A stretch of DNA of 64,000 nucleotides from Paracoccaceae bacterium (GCA_016744015.1 JADGFD010000014.1:1-64000), one strand, 5' to 3'. Shown: positions 36,073 through 47,535, numbered from the stretch's first letter. Notes: generated by a model from the letters alone, not told the origin. Numbers and translations: made by a program.

Positions 36073-36587
36073 CGCCGCGCACCAAAGGGAATGGAGGTTT
36101 GAAAAGTGAAAACCCCTGCGGCCTCTTTTCCGGCCACCGGCAAAAAACCAACCGAAAATTCAAGGCCGTTTTGTGCACGCAGTTTCACAGAGGGGCCCAA
36201 TGCCAGCACATAATCTCCCAGGGTTGGCCACCCCCAGCCGCGCGCGGATTCAGCCAAAACCGGATACTCAAAAAAACCGGCAAAGCCCCCAACGCGCAGC
36301 TCGGCACTTCCTATATTTGCAACGCGCCAATTTGCAAAGGACAGCGCATAAATAGTGCGCTCACTATAGCTATTAGAATAAGCACCGGCTTGCAGCCCAT
36401 ACTGAAAGCGCTTTTCGGCTCTAAATGTAGTGGATACAAACAGCCCGGGATTAAAGTTGTTAAAATCCTGCTCCGGCGCAATATGGAGCGAGCCAAGATT
36501 GGCCCCAATGCGCAGCTCGGTTTCGGCCAGGGCTGTAGTGGAGGTCAGACAAGCCAATGCGGCGATAACGCTTAAACGATTAAACAT
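36069..36587 (-). CDS. Putative small outer-membrane beta-barrel protein
   Basis: This 172-residue protein has a signal peptide (residues 1-21, ending TTALA). The mature chain has alternating strands rich in aromatic and glycine residues (FQYGLQAGAYSNSYSE, LRVGGFAGFF) and ends VFTFQTSIPFGARR. This pattern suits a small barrel of the PagL/OmpA type, but I cannot name a family. I chose the ATG at 36587 because it gives a clean signal peptide; an upstream ATG at 36632 would add 15 residues. Confidence 0.55.
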   Translation of the reverse strand: MFNRLSVIAALACLTSTTALAETELRIGANLGSLHIAPEQDFNNFNPGLFVSTTFRAEKRFQYGLQAGAYSNSYSERTIYALSFANWRVANIGSAELRVGGFAGFFEYPVLAESARGWGWPTLGDYVLALGPSVKLRAQNGLEFSVGFLPVAGKEAAGVFTFQTSIPFGARR

Positions 36588-36781
36588 GGGGCAGATCACT
36601 TTCAGGCAAGGTTCAAACACAATGCCAATCAAGTGAATGCTTCAGTTAGTGGCTTGGTTACAAAACCCCGCTTCTGCTCAGGCCGTAATGGTAACCTCTT
36701 TAGCCGTAATTTCCAAAAGTTAGCAAATCGCTAATTTGCTGTTTGCATATGGTGGTAATGTTCATACTGGTTAACAAAATA

Positions 36782-36823
36782 TGGCGTCTCTAAGGCCGCA
36801 AAGTCGCTGATTTAGAGACGCCA
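36782..36823 (-). terminator. Intrinsic terminator of the suc-lpd operon
   Basis: Arms TTTAGAGACGCCA (36811-36823) and TGGCGTCTCTAA (36782-36793) make a strong 12-bp stem. On the minus strand the hairpin is followed by ATATTTTG. It begins about 12 nt after the lpd stop, where the minus-strand operon ends. The remaining 36600-36780 spacer shows nothing else. Confidence 0.8.
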
Positions 36824-36834
36824 GATGTGTGAAA

Positions 36835-38223
36835 TTACGCGTGAATAGCGCCGTCACCGCAAGCCAGCGCGGCTTCCCGCACGGCCTCCGAGAAGGTCGG
36901 GTGGGCGTGGCAGGTGCGGGCAAGGTCTTCGGCGCTCGCACCAAATTCCATCGCTACACATATTTCGTGGATAAGCTCTCCCGCCATTGGCCCCATGAGG
37001 TGGCAGCCCAAAATCCGGTCGGTGTCTTTATCAGCCAGAATTTTCACGAATCCTTCCGAGCCAAACACCGCCTTGGCGCGGCCGTTGCCCATAAAGCTGA
37101 ACTTGCCCACCTTATAGGCGCGGCCCTCTTCCTTAAGTTGCGCTTCGGTTTTGCCCACAGATGCCACCTCTGGCGTGGTGTAAATCACCCCCGGGATAAT
37201 GCCATAATTCACATGCCCCGCTTGGCCAGCAATGCTTTCGGCCACCGCCATGCCCTCGTCTTCGGCTTTATGCGCCAGCATCGGGCCGTCAATCACATCG
37301 CCCAGTGCATAGATGCCCTCAACATTGGTTTTCCAATGGCCATCGGTTACCACCTGCCCACGCGGGCTGGTCGCAATGCCCATGTCTTCCAGCCCAAGGC
37401 CATCCGTAAAGGGCTTACGGCCCGTTGCCAGCAGCACAATATCCGCCTCAAGGCTGGCCTCGCTATCATCTTTGCGCAGCTTATAGTTCACCGTCGCCAC
37501 ACCATTTTTGCTTTCAACACTTTGCACTGCGGCCTTTAGCACAAACTTGATGCCTTGCTTTTTAAGCGACCTAAGCAGGGTTTTCTGAATTTCAGCATCC
37601 ATCCCCGGGGTTACATGGTCAAGAAATTCGATCACCGTCACATCGGCCCCAAGGCGGCTATAAACCGAGCCCATTTCCAGCCCGATAACCCCCGCGCCGA
37701 TCACGATCATGCGCTTAGGCACCTCGCTAAGCGCCAGCGCACCGGTTGAGCTGACCACGGTTTTTTCGTCTACCTCAACACCTTTAAGCGGCGCCACTTC
37801 CGAGCCTGTGGCAATTACAATGCTCTTGGCTTTGTGAATCTCGCCATCAACACTCACCTCACCCTTACCGGTGATCTTGCCCCAGCCGCGCAAATAATCG
37901 ACCTTGTTTTTCTTAAACAAAAACTCGATCCCGTTGACATTGGCATCAATCACCGACTGCTTGTAGTCCAGCATTTTGGGCATATCGACCGTAGGCAAAC
38001 CACCCATCAGCCCCATTTTCTCAAAGTTCGTATGGGCCTCGTGGTAGCTGTGCGAGGCATGCAGCAAGGCTTTTGATGGAATACAGCCAACATTAAGGCA
38101 TGTCCCCCCCAGCGCCCCGCGCCCCTCAACACAAGCCGTTTTCAGCCCCAGTTGTGCGCAGCGAATAGCGCAAACATAGCCACCCGGGCCACCACCGATG
38201 ATAATTACGTCATAGTCTGCCAT
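36835..38223 (-). CDS. lpd: Dihydrolipoyl dehydrogenase (E3 of 2-oxoglutarate dehydrogenase)
   Basis: This 462-residue flavoprotein has the FAD fingerprint [20 protein letters not shown], the redox disulfide [16 protein letters not shown] (C42, C47), an NAD-binding domain and the C-terminal HAHPTFSEA histidine motif. It reoxidises lipoamide of SucB and passes electrons to NAD. The ATG at 38223 is chosen because AGGAGA lies just before it; the upstream frame start is not supported. It is the last gene of the suc operon, 1 nt after the membrane-protein gene. Confidence 0.93.
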   Translation of the reverse strand: MADYDVIIIGGGPGGYVCAIRCAQLGLKTACVEGRGALGGTCLNVGCIPSKALLHASHSYHEAHTNFEKMGLMGGLPTVDMPKMLDYKQSVIDANVNGIEFLFKKNKVDYLRGWGKITGKGEVSVDGEIHKAKSIVIATGSEVAPLKGVEVDEKTVVSSTGALALSEVPKRMIVIGAGVIGLEMGSVYSRLGADVTVIEFLDHVTPGMDAEIQKTLLRSLKKQGIKFVLKAAVQSVESKNGVATVNYKLRKDDSEASLEADIVLLATGRKPFTDGLGLEDMGIATSPRGQVVTDGHWKTNVEGIYALGDVIDGPMLAHKAEDEGMAVAESIAGQAGHVNYGIIPGVIYTTPEVASVGKTEAQLKEEGRAYKVGKFSFMGNGRAKAVFGSEGFVKILADKDTDRILGCHLMGPMAGELIHEICVAMEFGASAEDLARTCHAHPTFSEAVREAALACGDGAIHA

Positions 38224-38224
38224 G

Positions 38225-38848
38225 TTATTCTCCTTTGCCTTTGCGGGCAACTTCAATTCTCGTTTCTAGAGGATAGTTTTCATCAAGAACTTCGTCGAGT
38301 GCGTCAATCGTATTAGTTGCTGACGACAAAATTAGCGTGCCACAGATGGCACCTATGGCTCCCAAAACACCAGATGCGCCACCCGAGTTACTAGCAATGG
38401 ATGCAGCGGCTTCATCAGGATTCATAAAATATCCCCAAATCACTTGTCCCAAAACAACTACTATAAATAAAAGCAGAAGCCCAAAAAAGCCGGCTGCTTG
38501 TTCAAATTTGTTTGTGCCTTCTCTTAGCATTTCGACCAATAGGCTGTTCCCAGATTTTCCAATTCTGCATGCTCGGTTGGCTTTCGCTTTTTCACTAAAC
38601 TTATCAATTCTTACAAACGAGCCAAAGGTAAGTACTACACTTCCGAGAGCTAAAGAAAGAAAAAAGACTGCAACGATCCCAGCAAAAATATCAACGTTTA
38701 CTGCTTCAAAATCCCCAAGCTTGAAGCTTAAATCAAAATTTACCAAGACCAATCGATCTATAAGAATGATTGCCAGAAAACCGAAGCCGAGCCTGTTTAG
38801 TGCTCCACTCCAATTTTTTGCCGCGTCAACTGTAGTTTTTAAAACCAT
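38225..38848 (-). CDS. Membrane protein of unknown function between sucB and lpd
   Basis: This 207-residue protein has about four hydrophobic segments (near 23-40, 52-74, 118-138 and 155-177) and a charged C-terminus. Its ATG directly follows the sucB stop with no gap, so translation is probably coupled. The stretch is clearly more AT-rich than the flanking suc genes, and it uses lysine, asparagine and isoleucine codons more often. This suggests a late insertion into the operon. No family recognised. Confidence 0.7.
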   Translation of the reverse strand: MVLKTTVDAAKNWSGALNRLGFGFLAIILIDRLVLVNFDLSFKLGDFEAVNVDIFAGIVAVFFLSLALGSVVLTFGSFVRIDKFSEKAKANRACRIGKSGNSLLVEMLREGTNKFEQAAGFFGLLLLFIVVVLGQVIWGYFMNPDEAAASIASNSGGASGVLGAIGAICGTLILSSATNTIDALDEVLDENYPLETRIEVARKGKGE

Positions 38849-40021
38849 CTACAAATCCATCAACAACCGCCGTGGGTCTTCCAGCGCTTCTTTCACGCGC
38901 ACAAGGAAGGTCACGGCGCCTTTGCCGTCTACCACGCGGTGGTCATAAGACAGCGCCAGATACATCATCGGGCGAATAACCACCTCACCGCCAATCGCCA
39001 TTGGCCGGTCCTGAATTTTATGCATGCCCAAAATGCCAGATTGCGGCGGGTTCAAAATAGGTGAGCTCATCAGCGAGCCATAAACCCCGCCATTTGAGAT
39101 CGTAAAGCTGCCGCCCTGCATTTCAGCCATAGAAAGCTTGCCATCGCGTGCCTTGCCACCAAGCTCGGCGATTTTCTTTTCGATATCGGCAAAGGACATT
39201 TGATCCGCATCATTGATCACAGGCACCACAAGCCCCGTGGGTGTGCCCGCTGCAACACCCATATTGACATAGTTTTTATAAACCACATCGGTGCCGTCAA
39301 TTTCAGCATTCACCTCGGGAACCTCATGCAGCGCATGCACGCAGGCTTTGGTAAAGAAGCTCATAAAGCCCAGCTTTACCCCGTGTTTTTTCAAAAATAG
39401 GTCTTTGTATTCATTCCGCAGCGCCATGATTTCTGTCATATTCACCTCGTTATAGGTGGTCAGCATCGCGGCAGTGTTTTGCGCTTCTTTCAAGCGGCGA
39501 GCAATGGTCTGGCGCAAACGCGTCATCTTCACCCGCTCTTCACGCACTTCATTTGTGGCAGGCCGAGGGGCCGCAACAGGCGCAGGGGCGGCAGAAGCCT
39601 TATTAGCCACATCTTCCTTCATAATCCGGCCATCGCGGCCAGAGCCTTGCACGGATGCCGCATCAATGCCCTTCTCTGCCATGATTTTCTTGGCCGAAGG
39701 TGCGTCCTCCACGTCTTTCGCTGCCGCTGGTGCAGCGGCAGGTGCGGATTCTGCGGCAGACGCCAATGTTGGAGCCACCGCGCCTGTGCCTTCCGCCAGT
39801 GTGGCCAGCAAGGCATCTACGCCCACGGTTTCACCCTCACCGGCTACAATTTCGCCCATCACGCCAGCAACAGGCGAAGGTACTTCAACGGTCACTTTGT
39901 CGGTTTCCAGCTCGCAGAGCATTTCATCCACCGACACAGTATCACCGGGTTTTTTAAACCATGTTGCCACAGTCGCCTCAGTCACAGATTCGCCTAGGGT
40001 AGGCACACGGATATCGGTCAT
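38849..40021 (-). CDS. sucB: 2-oxoglutarate dehydrogenase E2, dihydrolipoyl succinyltransferase
   Basis: This 390-residue protein has an N-terminal lipoyl domain (lipoylated lysine K42 in [11 protein letters not shown]), an Ala/Pro-rich linker and a peripheral-subunit-binding domain at about 108-140 ([19 protein letters not shown]). The C-terminal catalytic domain has the active-site histidine in [13 protein letters not shown] (H361). It transfers the succinyl group to CoA. It overlaps sucA by 4 nt (ATGA). Confidence 0.95.
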   Translation of the reverse strand: MTDIRVPTLGESVTEATVATWFKKPGDTVSVDEMLCELETDKVTVEVPSPVAGVMGEIVAGEGETVGVDALLATLAEGTGAVAPTLASAAESAPAAAPAAAKDVEDAPSAKKIMAEKGIDAASVQGSGRDGRIMKEDVANKASAAPAPVAAPRPATNEVREERVKMTRLRQTIARRLKEAQNTAAMLTTYNEVNMTEIMALRNEYKDLFLKKHGVKLGFMSFFTKACVHALHEVPEVNAEIDGTDVVYKNYVNMGVAAGTPTGLVVPVINDADQMSFADIEKKIAELGGKARDGKLSMAEMQGGSFTISNGGVYGSLMSSPILNPPQSGILGMHKIQDRPMAIGGEVVIRPMMYLALSYDHRVVDGKGAVTFLVRVKEALEDPRRLLMDL

Positions 40022-42981
40022 TGGTCTAGTCCTTTGTCAATGGTCAGCGCATCATTTAGGAAGGCTTCAAGTTGGTGTTTGTGAGAGGCTCCGTGGCCCG
40101 TGGCCGGTGAGGCCGCAGCCTTACGCCCTGCATAAACAGGCCGGTTATGTTTGGCGTCAATCTGGTTGAGCACCGATTCTATATTTGGCTCAACAAAGGC
40201 CCAATACCCTTGGTTTTTGGGTTCTTCTTGGCACCAGATAAACTCGGCATCCTTAAAGCGGCCCAGCTCTTCCACCATGGATTTATTCGGGAAGGGGTAA
40301 AGCTGCTCAACTCGCATGAGGTAAACATCGTTTAGTCCGCGCGCATCCCGCTCGGCCAGCAGGTCATAATAAACCTTACCCGAGCATAGCACCACGCGGC
40401 GGATTTTATCATCGGCCAATAGCTTGGTTGCAGAATTGCCCAGCTGGGCATCATCCCACAGCATCCGGTGAAAGCTGGACCTTTCGGCAAATTCAGCCAT
40501 ATTAGAGGTCGCGCTTTTGTGGCGCAGCAGCGATTTTGGGGTAAACAGCACCAAAGGCCGCCGGAAAGAGCGGTGCATCTGGCGGCGCAGTATGTGGTAA
40601 TAATTGGCTGGTGTGGTGCAGTTCGCCACCGTCCAGTTATCCTCGGCACACATTTGCAAAAACCGCTCGGGGCGGGCTGAGCTGTGTTCGGGGCCTTGGC
40701 CCTCATAGCCGTGCGGTAGCAGCATCACGAGGCCAGACATCCGCAACCATTTCGCCTCACCAGAGCTGATGAACTGGTCGATCATGATTTGCGCGCCATT
40801 GGCAAAGTCACCAAATTGCGCTTCCCACAAGGTCAGCGTATCCGGCTCAGCCAGTGAGTAGCCATATTCAAAGCCCAGCACTGCGTATTCTGAGAGCATC
40901 GAGTCGATCACCTCGTATTCCGCTTGGCCTTCTTTGATATGGTTCAGCGGCAAATGCCGTTCCTCGGTCACTTGGTCAATAATGCCGGAATGGCGGTGGC
41001 TAAAGGTGCCACGGGTGCAGTCTTGACCCGCTAGCCGCACCGGAAAACCGTCAAGCAACAGCGTGCCAAAGGCCAGCGCTTCGCCGGTGGCCCAGTCAAT
41101 ACCCGTGCCGCTTTCAACCATCTGCTCTTTGGCTTTTAACAGCCGCAAAACGGTTTTATGGGCATTATAGCCTTCTGGAAGCTTGGTGAGCGCCTTGCCC
41201 ACCTCTTTCACCCGCGCCATATCCACGGCCGTTTCGCCGCGTTGGTATTCCTCGGTATTTCGTCGCATTTTAGACCAGCGGCCATCAAGCCAATCGGCTT
41301 TGTTGGGTTTATATTCGGTGCCAATTTCAAATTCATCCGCCAAAAAGGCCTGAAATTTGGTTTTGATCTCGTCAATTTCGCCTTCAGGCATCAAGCCATC
41401 AGCCACCAAGCGGTCCGTATAAAGCTGAAGCGTAGTTTTCTGTTTTTTGATCGCCGTATACATTTGCGGCTGGGTGAACATTGGCTCGTCACCCTCGTTA
41501 TGGCCAAAGCGGCGGTAGCAGAAGATATCCAGCACCACGTCTTTGCCAAACTTCTGGCGGAATTCGGTGGCCACTTTCGCAGCATGCACCACGGCCTCCG
41601 GGTCATCGCCATTTACATGGAAAATCGGCGCTTCCACCATCATCGCAATGTCGGTTGGGTAGGGGCTAGAGCGCGAGTTATGCGGCGAGGTCGTGAAACC
41701 GATCTGGTTATTCACCACAATATGAATGGTGCCGCCGGTTTTATGCCCGCGCAGGCCCGAAAGGCCAAAGCACTCGGCCACCACGCCTTGGCCAGCAAAA
41801 GCGGCATCGCCGTGCAGCAAAATGGGCATAATGCGCGAGCGCTCCATGTCGCCCACCTGTTCTTGCTTGGCGCGCACTTTGCCCAGCACCACGGGGTTCA
41901 CCGCTTCAAGGTGGCTTGGGTTGGCCGTGAGGCTCAGATGCACATTATTGCCGTCAAACGCACGGTCAGAACTGGCACCGAGGTGGTATTTCACATCGCC
42001 CGAGCCTTCCACCGAATCAGGCTTGCTGCTGCCGCCCTGAAACTCGTTAAAGATCGCCCGAAAGGGCTTACCCATCACATTGGCCAGCACCGAAAGCCGA
42101 CCACGGTGCGGCATGCCGATCACGATCTGCTCAACGCCCAGCGCGCCGCCGCGCTTGATGATCTGCTCCATGGCAGGGATCAAGCTCTCGCCGCCATCAA
42201 GGCCAAAGCGCTTGGTGCCCATGTATTTTACATGCAGGTATTTCTCAAAGCCCTCAGCCTCTACCAACTTATTCAGGATCGCCATGCGCCCTTCTTTGGT
42301 GAAGCCAATTTCTTTGCCATAGCCCTCAATGCGCTCCTTAAGCCAACCCGCTTCAGCCGCGTCAGAAATATGCATATATTGCAGGGCAAAAGTGCCACAA
42401 TAGGTGCGTTTCACGCTCTCGACAATCTCGCGCATGGAGGCATGCTCCATGCCGAGCACGTTATCAAGAAAAATCGGGCGGTCCATGTCAGCTTCGGTGA
42501 AGCCATACATTGCCGGGTCCAGTTCAGGGTGGGGCTTGGGGGGGTCAATGCGCAACGGATCCAGATCGGCCGAAAGATGGCCGCGAATACGGTAAGCACG
42601 AATGAGCATCAAGGCGCGGATGGAATCCAGCACCGCTTGCTTCACTTCCGCCTCTGAAATAGAGGCGCCCTTCTCAGCGGCCTTAACGCGAATTTTATCC
42701 GCCGCCTTTTCAGGCTCCGCAGGCCACTGCCCATCCAGCGCGGCTGTCAGGTCATCCGCTGGCTCAAGCGGCCAATCTTTGCGGCCCCAGCTTGGGCCAT
42801 CAGCCTCGGCCTTGGCATCTGCCGCCGCCACCCCGAGCGCGGCAAAATAGGTGCGCCAGCTATCATCTACCGATGAAGGATCAACCGCATAGCGCGCCTG
42901 AAGCTGCTCGACATATTCAAGATTATGCCCCTGCAAAAAGCTCTCTGCATGGAATTGGTCATTGTTGGATTGATCGTTCAT
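40018..42981 (-). CDS. sucA: 2-oxoglutarate dehydrogenase E1
   Basis: This 987-residue thiamine-diphosphate enzyme has the N-terminal E2-binding segment ([17 protein letters not shown]) and [19 protein letters not shown]. The ThDP motif runs from [13 protein letters not shown] to [11 protein letters not shown], and the transketolase-like domain contains [20 protein letters not shown]. It decarboxylates 2-oxoglutarate. A DUF805 gene overlaps its start by 4 nt. Length is normal for alphaproteobacteria. Confidence 0.95.
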   Translation of the reverse strand: MNDQSNNDQFHAESFLQGHNLEYVEQLQARYAVDPSSVDDSWRTYFAALGVAAADAKAEADGPSWGRKDWPLEPADDLTAALDGQWPAEPEKAADKIRVKAAEKGASISEAEVKQAVLDSIRALMLIRAYRIRGHLSADLDPLRIDPPKPHPELDPAMYGFTEADMDRPIFLDNVLGMEHASMREIVESVKRTYCGTFALQYMHISDAAEAGWLKERIEGYGKEIGFTKEGRMAILNKLVEAEGFEKYLHVKYMGTKRFGLDGGESLIPAMEQIIKRGGALGVEQIVIGMPHRGRLSVLANVMGKPFRAIFNEFQGGSSKPDSVEGSGDVKYHLGASSDRAFDGNNVHLSLTANPSHLEAVNPVVLGKVRAKQEQVGDMERSRIMPILLHGDAAFAGQGVVAECFGLSGLRGHKTGGTIHIVVNNQIGFTTSPHNSRSSPYPTDIAMMVEAPIFHVNGDDPEAVVHAAKVATEFRQKFGKDVVLDIFCYRRFGHNEGDEPMFTQPQMYTAIKKQKTTLQLYTDRLVADGLMPEGEIDEIKTKFQAFLADEFEIGTEYKPNKADWLDGRWSKMRRNTEEYQRGETAVDMARVKEVGKALTKLPEGYNAHKTVLRLLKAKEQMVESGTGIDWATGEALAFGTLLLDGFPVRLAGQDCTRGTFSHRHSGIIDQVTEERHLPLNHIKEGQAEYEVIDSMLSEYAVLGFEYGYSLAEPDTLTLWEAQFGDFANGAQIMIDQFISSGEAKWLRMSGLVMLLPHGYEGQGPEHSSARPERFLQMCAEDNWTVANCTTPANYYHILRRQMHRSFRRPLVLFTPKSLLRHKSATSNMAEFAERSSFHRMLWDDAQLGNSATKLLADDKIRRVVLCSGKVYYDLLAERDARGLNDVYLMRVEQLYPFPNKSMVEELGRFKDAEFIWCQEEPKNQGYWAFVEPNIESVLNQIDAKHNRPVYAGRKAAASPATGHGASHKHQLEAFLNDALTIDKGLDQ

Positions 42982-43496
42982 GGGGATACCTCATGAGGGT
43001 TGGGGCCGAATTTGTTGGAATGGGGTTGGGAGGGAAATAATAGAAAAACCGAAAGAACAAACCAGATTGTGGGAAAGGCAACCAATGAAGTCATCAGCAC
43101 AAATGTCGATTGGATACCTGACATCGAGAAAATTGCATGCGATCCTCCAGTGGTTCCACCCCAATTAAATGAGATGAGGCCTCTCATAAGTCCAATATAA
43201 AGCAGTATTGAGAAGCTAAATGGCACTAAAAATATAATGCCGCGCTTTCCAGTATCGTGTGCTCTTCGGCATCCAGCGGCGGCAAGTGAAAGCGCGGTTA
43301 AGGGTATCACTAGCCATAAACCCCGGTCATGGATGAAACCTTGTTCAATTCTAGGAAAATTTGAGTCCCACCATAATATTGAACCGGCGACCAGAATAGC
43401 TAAGCCCGCAAACCACCAAAACTCGGAGCGAGAGGCTCGGCCCGAGAAGCTTACGGATTTTCGCAAGCAGGTTTTGATGGATTGCACAGGCCCCAT
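42978..43496 (-). CDS. DUF805 membrane protein inside the suc operon
   Basis: This 172-residue protein has the DUF805 opening (FSGRASRSEFWWFAGLAILV) and three to four membrane helices, with GCRRAHDTGKRGIIFLVPF in the middle. DUF805 proteins are small inner-membrane proteins without known function. It starts 2 nt after the sucD stop and overlaps sucA by 4 nt, so it is a genuine operon member. It is AT-richer than the suc genes. Confidence 0.8.
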   Translation of the reverse strand: MGPVQSIKTCLRKSVSFSGRASRSEFWWFAGLAILVAGSILWWDSNFPRIEQGFIHDRGLWLVIPLTALSLAAAGCRRAHDTGKRGIIFLVPFSFSILLYIGLMRGLISFNWGGTTGGSHAIFSMSGIQSTFVLMTSLVAFPTIWFVLSVFLLFPSQPHSNKFGPNPHEVSP

Positions 43497-43498
43497 TG

Positions 43499-44380
43499 CT
43501 ACCCAATCGCCTTCAGCACGGCTTGGCCAAGGTCTGCGGGGCTTTCGGCCACAACAATACCAGCGCTTTTCATCGCTTCGATCTTGTCTTCCGCGCCGCC
43601 TTTGCCACCGGCAACAATTGCGCCAGCGTGGCCCATGCGGCGGCCCGGAGGTGCCGTGCGGCCAGCGATAAAGCCAGCGATGGGCTTGGAAATGCCCTTT
43701 TTGGCCATGTCTTTGATGAACTGCGCCGCGTCTTCCTCGGCAGAGCCACCAATTTCCCCGATCATAATAATGCTCTGGGTTTCATCGTCATGCAGCAGCA
43801 AATCAAGTGCATCAATATGCTCGAAGCCCTTAATCGGGTCGCCGCCGATGCCAATACAGGTGCTTTGCCCAAGGCCGATATCAGTGGTTTGCTTCACCGC
43901 TTCATAGGTCAGCGTGCCCGAGCGGGACACAACCCCAACCGAACCGCGCTTATGAATGTGCCCCGGCATAATGCCGATTTTGCAGGCGTCTGGCGTGATA
44001 ACCCCCGGGCAATTTGGCCCGATGAGGGTTGATTTGCTGCCTTGAAGTGCGCGCTTTACCTTCATCATATCCAGCACCGGAATGCCCTCGGTGATGCAGA
44101 CAATCAGCTCAAGCTCGGCGTCAATTGCTTCCAGAATGGCATCTGCGGCAAAGGGCGGCGGCACATAAATCGCGGTCGCATTCGCCTCGGTCGCGTGCTT
44201 GGCCTCGGCCACGGTGTTAAAGATCGGCAAGCCAATGTGGCTTTGTCCGCCTTTGCCCGGCGTCACACCACCCACCATTTTGGTGCCATAAGCAATCGCT
44301 TGCTCAGAGTGGAACGTGCCCTGCGAGCCGGTAAGCCCTTGGCAGATTACTTTGGTATTTTCGTTTACGAGTACGGCCAT
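43499..44380 (-). CDS. sucD: Succinyl-CoA synthetase alpha subunit
   Basis: This 293-residue protein has the CoA-binding Rossmann domain with [33 protein letters not shown], and the phosphohistidine [10 protein letters not shown] near the end (H251). With SucC it makes ATP or GTP from succinyl-CoA. A 49-nt gap separates it from the secreted-protein gene upstream, enough for its own ribosome site (GGAGG). Confidence 0.95.
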   Translation of the reverse strand: MAVLVNENTKVICQGLTGSQGTFHSEQAIAYGTKMVGGVTPGKGGQSHIGLPIFNTVAEAKHATEANATAIYVPPPFAADAILEAIDAELELIVCITEGIPVLDMMKVKRALQGSKSTLIGPNCPGVITPDACKIGIMPGHIHKRGSVGVVSRSGTLTYEAVKQTTDIGLGQSTCIGIGGDPIKGFEHIDALDLLLHDDETQSIIMIGEIGGSAEEDAAQFIKDMAKKGISKPIAGFIAGRTAPPGRRMGHAGAIVAGGKGGAEDKIEAMKSAGIVVAESPADLGQAVLKAIG

Positions 44381-44429
44381 CTCGGCCTCCTTAGTTTTCA
44401 GATGCGCAATATTTACGCAGATATTTTCA

Positions 44430-44933
44430 TTATTGGCGTGTAATCAAGACGCGCATCCAAAGCGTGTCTTCGATCTGCTGCCATTCGGTGCGAAAGTTGA
44501 CGCCGTCTTTGTCCCAGTAGTGGATGAGCACGCCGTCATCCATGTCTTGCCTTGCATCGGGTGCCTGCTCCAACAGATGTGACTGCATAGACACAAACAG
44601 GTCGTAAGCATCGCCGCCTTCACCACCGCGTGCGACAGGAAGGTGCATTTCACAGGTCGCATCAATCGGGTTCCCCCGAACAGATACTCCAATGTCGCCG
44701 GTGCTATTTTGATAGGCCACCTGAGTATCATCCTCTGAGCGCACAAAAGAAAAAGCGGTTTCAAATATCTCGGCCGTATCGCGAATGAACTCAGGCTGGG
44801 TCGCCAGACATCCGCCAATAAAGGCATGACCGATTTGGGCAGGCGTCAGAGGTGCGCCGGGAACAAGTGCCGGCGTGTCTGCCGATACTGCCCCCGCCAT
44901 AAGCACTGACAAGATTGCGCTTCGAATGATCAT
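44430..44933 (-). CDS. Secreted protein of unknown function between sucC and sucD
   Basis: This 167-residue protein has a signal peptide (residues 1-18, ending GAVSA) and a mature part with two cysteines (GGCLATQ and ATCEMHL) that could pair. It ends [13 protein letters not shown]. The start overlaps the sucC stop by 4 nt (ATGA), so it is co-translated with a TCA-cycle gene although it should be periplasmic. No family recognised. Genes of this kind are absent from the standard sucCD operon. Confidence 0.7.
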   Translation of the reverse strand: MIIRSAILSVLMAGAVSADTPALVPGAPLTPAQIGHAFIGGCLATQPEFIRDTAEIFETAFSFVRSEDDTQVAYQNSTGDIGVSVRGNPIDATCEMHLPVARGGEGGDAYDLFVSMQSHLLEQAPDARQDMDDGVLIHYWDKDGVNFRTEWQQIEDTLWMRVLITRQ

Positions 44934-46123
44934 CCTTTGATAGCCTCCACGATCTTCTGCGCGGCGTCGCCAAGGTCATCAGCTGCGATCACGTCAACAT
45001 CTGAACTGTTGATGATCTCTTTGCCTTTTTCCACATTGGTGCCTTCAAGGCGCACAACCAGCGGCACTTTCAGGCCCACTTCCTTCACGGCAGCCAGCAC
45101 GCCCTCGGCGATTACATCGCAGCGCATGATGCCGCCGAAGATGTTGACGAGGATGCCTTTTACGTTGGGGTCAGAGGTGATGATTTTAAACGCTTCGGTT
45201 ACCTTTTCGGTGGTCGCGCCGCCGCCTACATCGAGGAAGTTGGCGGGGGAGGAGCCGTAGAGCTTGATGATGTCCATCGTGGCCATCGCAAGGCCCGCGC
45301 CGTTGACCATGCAGCCAATTTCGCCATCGAGCGAAATGTAGTTCAGGTCAAACTTGGAAGCGGCCAGCTCTTTGGCGTCTTCTTCGGTTTCATCCCGCAG
45401 CGCCAAAATCTCTTGCTGGCGATACATCGCGTTATCATCAAAGCCCATTTTGGCATCAAGGCACACAAGGTCACCCTCGGTGGTGACGATCAGAGGGTTG
45501 ATTTCCAGCATCTCGCAATCGCGCTCAATAAAGAGCTTATAAAGCTGGTTGATCAGCTGCACGCATTGCTTAACGGCCTTGCCCTCAAGCCCGAGCGCAA
45601 AGGCAACGCGCCGGCCGTGGAAGCCGGAAATGCCGGAGGCAGGGTCGACGCTGAAGCTCAGGATTTTATCGGGGGTTTCAGCGGCAACCGTCTCAATATC
45701 CATCCCGCCCTCGGTGGAGCACACAAAGGACACGCGGGACGAAACACGGTCAACCAGCAGGGCGAGATAAAGCTCGGTAGCGATGCTGGCGCCATCTTCG
45801 ATATAAATGCGGTTTACCACTTTGCCCGCGGGGCCGGATTGATGCGTAACCAAGGTGCGGCCCAGCATCTTTTGCGCTTCTTCAGCGGCCTCGGACACCG
45901 ATTTTGCGATCCGAACACCACCAGCCTCGCCAGCTTCCGGCTCAACAAAGCTACCCTTGCCGCGCCCGCCGGCGTGGATTTGTGCTTTCACAACCCAGAT
46001 CGGGCCGTCGAGCTCTCCAGCTGCGGTTTTGGCGTCTTCGGCTTTTAGCACTGCGCGGCCATCGGAGATTGGCGCGCCATATTCGCCCAAAAGCTTCTTG
46101 GCTTGATACTCGTGGATATTCAT
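44930..46123 (-). CDS. sucC: Succinyl-CoA synthetase beta subunit
   Basis: This 397-residue ATP-grasp subunit begins [20 protein letters not shown]. It includes the [15 protein letters not shown] nucleotide segment, [20 protein letters not shown] with metal ligands, and the C-terminal CoA-ligase domain with [14 protein letters not shown]. The ATG at 46123 has an AAGGGA ribosome site and fits the family start; an upstream ATG at 46162 does not. It is the first gene of the minus-strand suc operon. Confidence 0.95.
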   Translation of the reverse strand: MNIHEYQAKKLLGEYGAPISDGRAVLKAEDAKTAAGELDGPIWVVKAQIHAGGRGKGSFVEPEAGEAGGVRIAKSVSEAAEEAQKMLGRTLVTHQSGPAGKVVNRIYIEDGASIATELYLALLVDRVSSRVSFVCSTEGGMDIETVAAETPDKILSFSVDPASGISGFHGRRVAFALGLEGKAVKQCVQLINQLYKLFIERDCEMLEINPLIVTTEGDLVCLDAKMGFDDNAMYRQQEILALRDETEEDAKELAASKFDLNYISLDGEIGCMVNGAGLAMATMDIIKLYGSSPANFLDVGGGATTEKVTEAFKIITSDPNVKGILVNIFGGIMRCDVIAEGVLAAVKEVGLKVPLVVRLEGTNVEKGKEIINSSDVDVIAADDLGDAAQKIVEAIKG

Positions 46124-46270
46124 TCGTATGTCCCTTTTTGCAGCAATTTCCGGTTTGTGCACCTGCTTGGGTTAACAAACCGTATGATCAATTTGCATTA
46201 GACACGAAAAATCGAGTCTGGGAAGCCATTTTGTCGCAGGTTGGGTGAAATAGGGGGGATAATGTGCTTT

Positions 46271-46301
46271 TGTGATCACACTGAAAAAAAGTGTGATCAC
46301 A
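46271..46301. promoter_or_regulatory. Paired TGTGATCACA palindromes upstream of sucC
   Basis: Two perfect copies of the 10-bp palindrome TGTGATCACA (46271-46280 and 46292-46301) have centres 21 bp apart, two helical turns, and lie 148-178 nt before the sucC ATG. An almost identical pair stands at the same distance before sdhC. The whole could fold as a hairpin, but no U-run follows on either strand, so a protein-binding operator is more likely than a terminator. GntR-type dimers would fit; the regulator is not in the window. Confidence 0.7.
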
Positions 46302-46320
46302 AATTCTGATCTGTGTTGTT

Positions 46321-47535
46321 TTAGTTGAACAACAGGGCGAAAAGAAGGGTATCCCCCGAGAGCATCCGCTCAAATTGCCGGAAATTGCGGGATGAAAGCG
46401 TGGGGCCGCGCTCTAGGTAGGGTAGCAACCCAGCACCCTGAACCCAGTCCACGATATCCACCACTGGCGGATTTTCAAACAATTTTTGCACATTTACACC
46501 ACCTGCGGGCGCGATACGCCAGTAAGACACCAAGAGCTCGCCTTTCAGCATTTGCTCGGCATCGCCCAGAATGGCCTGCCATGATTCGGCGGCCCCTTCG
46601 GGCAAGGTAAAGCCGAGCGCGGCGGTTTGGGTGGCATTGGGAATCCACTCAAGGTTATTATCTGTTTCTGCGGCAACGGCTGCCCAAAACACCCTGTTTT
46701 GCTCGATCATAGCCAGAAAATGCCCATGTGCCGCGCGTGTATTTTCGGCAGTGGGTTGCTGGTTAAGCGCGCCATAAATCATGGCAAACTGGTCCACCCA
46801 GCCGCCAAACCCCCCCGCGCCGCCGCCCACAAAGACTTCGAGGATATTGGGGGAGGATACGTTGCCGCGCAGGTCCATCATGGCCTGATTGCTGCTCAGC
46901 ACTTTAGTGATCGCCTCGGCTGGATCAAAGGCGATGACCAGTTCCGAGAGGCCCGATAGCAAATGTGTGTAGGCGTTTAACCACGCCACGTCAGCTGTAT
47001 CAAAGTTAACCGTGAGAGCGGGGCTGGCTTGCGCTAGCATTTCACTGGCTTGGCGGCGGCTCATCATGGTGTTGATGCCAAATTCCATCAGCCCTTCGCC
47101 TTCGTCCCGCGCGCCGTTCATGTTAATGTCAAACCACAGTGTCATCAGGTCGATTTCCACCGAAACCTCGCCGTCTACTGCGTCCAGCGCGGCGCGGCTC
47201 ACGGCCATGTCGGCCCGCAGGTTTTCAAACAAAACGGTGATCAGCTCGGGGGCAAACGGCTGGGCATTTGGGTTGGGTGGCACTGGCAGGCGCAGCACCG
47301 GCAGGTCAAAATCTTTGATCGCCATATTGTGCTGCCAGCGGAACTGGAGCGAATGCTCAATGCCGCGCAAAAAACCTACAGCGCCGAGCGTAAATTGCTG
47401 GTCAGCCGTTTTATCGGCAACCGCCGCCAGCCGCACTTGCGCCTGAGACAGGGTCTCGACCGGATCAAGCAGATTTGTTTGCGCCTGTGAAGCGCTGGCT
47501 GCAAACAAAAGCGGAATTATAAATCTAAATTTCAT
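46321..47535 (-). CDS. Secreted protein with EF-hand-like loop
   Basis: This 404-residue protein has a signal peptide (residues 1-19, ending ASQA). The ATG at 47535 is preceded by GGAGG. The mature chain is mostly helical. Around residue 130 it contains DINMNGARDEGEGLMEF, which fits a calcium-binding EF-hand-type loop (D-x-N-x-N-G-x-x-D). A glycine patch (GGGAGGFGGW) follows in the second half. I do not recognise the family. It lies between the mdh terminator and the sucC operator and is probably transcribed on its own. Confidence 0.65.
   Translation of the reverse strand: MKFRFIIPLLFAASASQAQTNLLDPVETLSQAQVRLAAVADKTADQQFTLGAVGFLRGIEHSLQFRWQHNMAIKDFDLPVLRLPVPPNPNAQPFAPELITVLFENLRADMAVSRAALDAVDGEVSVEIDLMTLWFDINMNGARDEGEGLMEFGINTMMSRRQASEMLAQASPALTVNFDTADVAWLNAYTHLLSGLSELVIAFDPAEAITKVLSSNQAMMDLRGNVSSPNILEVFVGGGAGGFGGWVDQFAMIYGALNQQPTAENTRAAHGHFLAMIEQNRVFWAAVAAETDNNLEWIPNATQTAALGFTLPEGAAESWQAILGDAEQMLKGELLVSYWRIAPAGGVNVQKLFENPPVVDIVDWVQGAGLLPYLERGPTLSSRNFRQFERMLSGDTLLFALLFN

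Noticed and set aside
41158-42657. Open frame of about 500 codons antisense to sucA
   Set aside because: It lies wholly within sucA, is histidine-rich as expected of a mirrored frame, and shows no domain.
46271-46301. Intrinsic terminator of the secreted-protein gene
   Set aside because: The repeat can fold, but neither strand has a U-run after the stem, and the same pair occurs before sdhC in a promoter position.
46271-46301. CRP/FNR-type site
   Set aside because: TGTGA and TCACA are directly adjacent; the 6-base spacer of the CRP site is absent.
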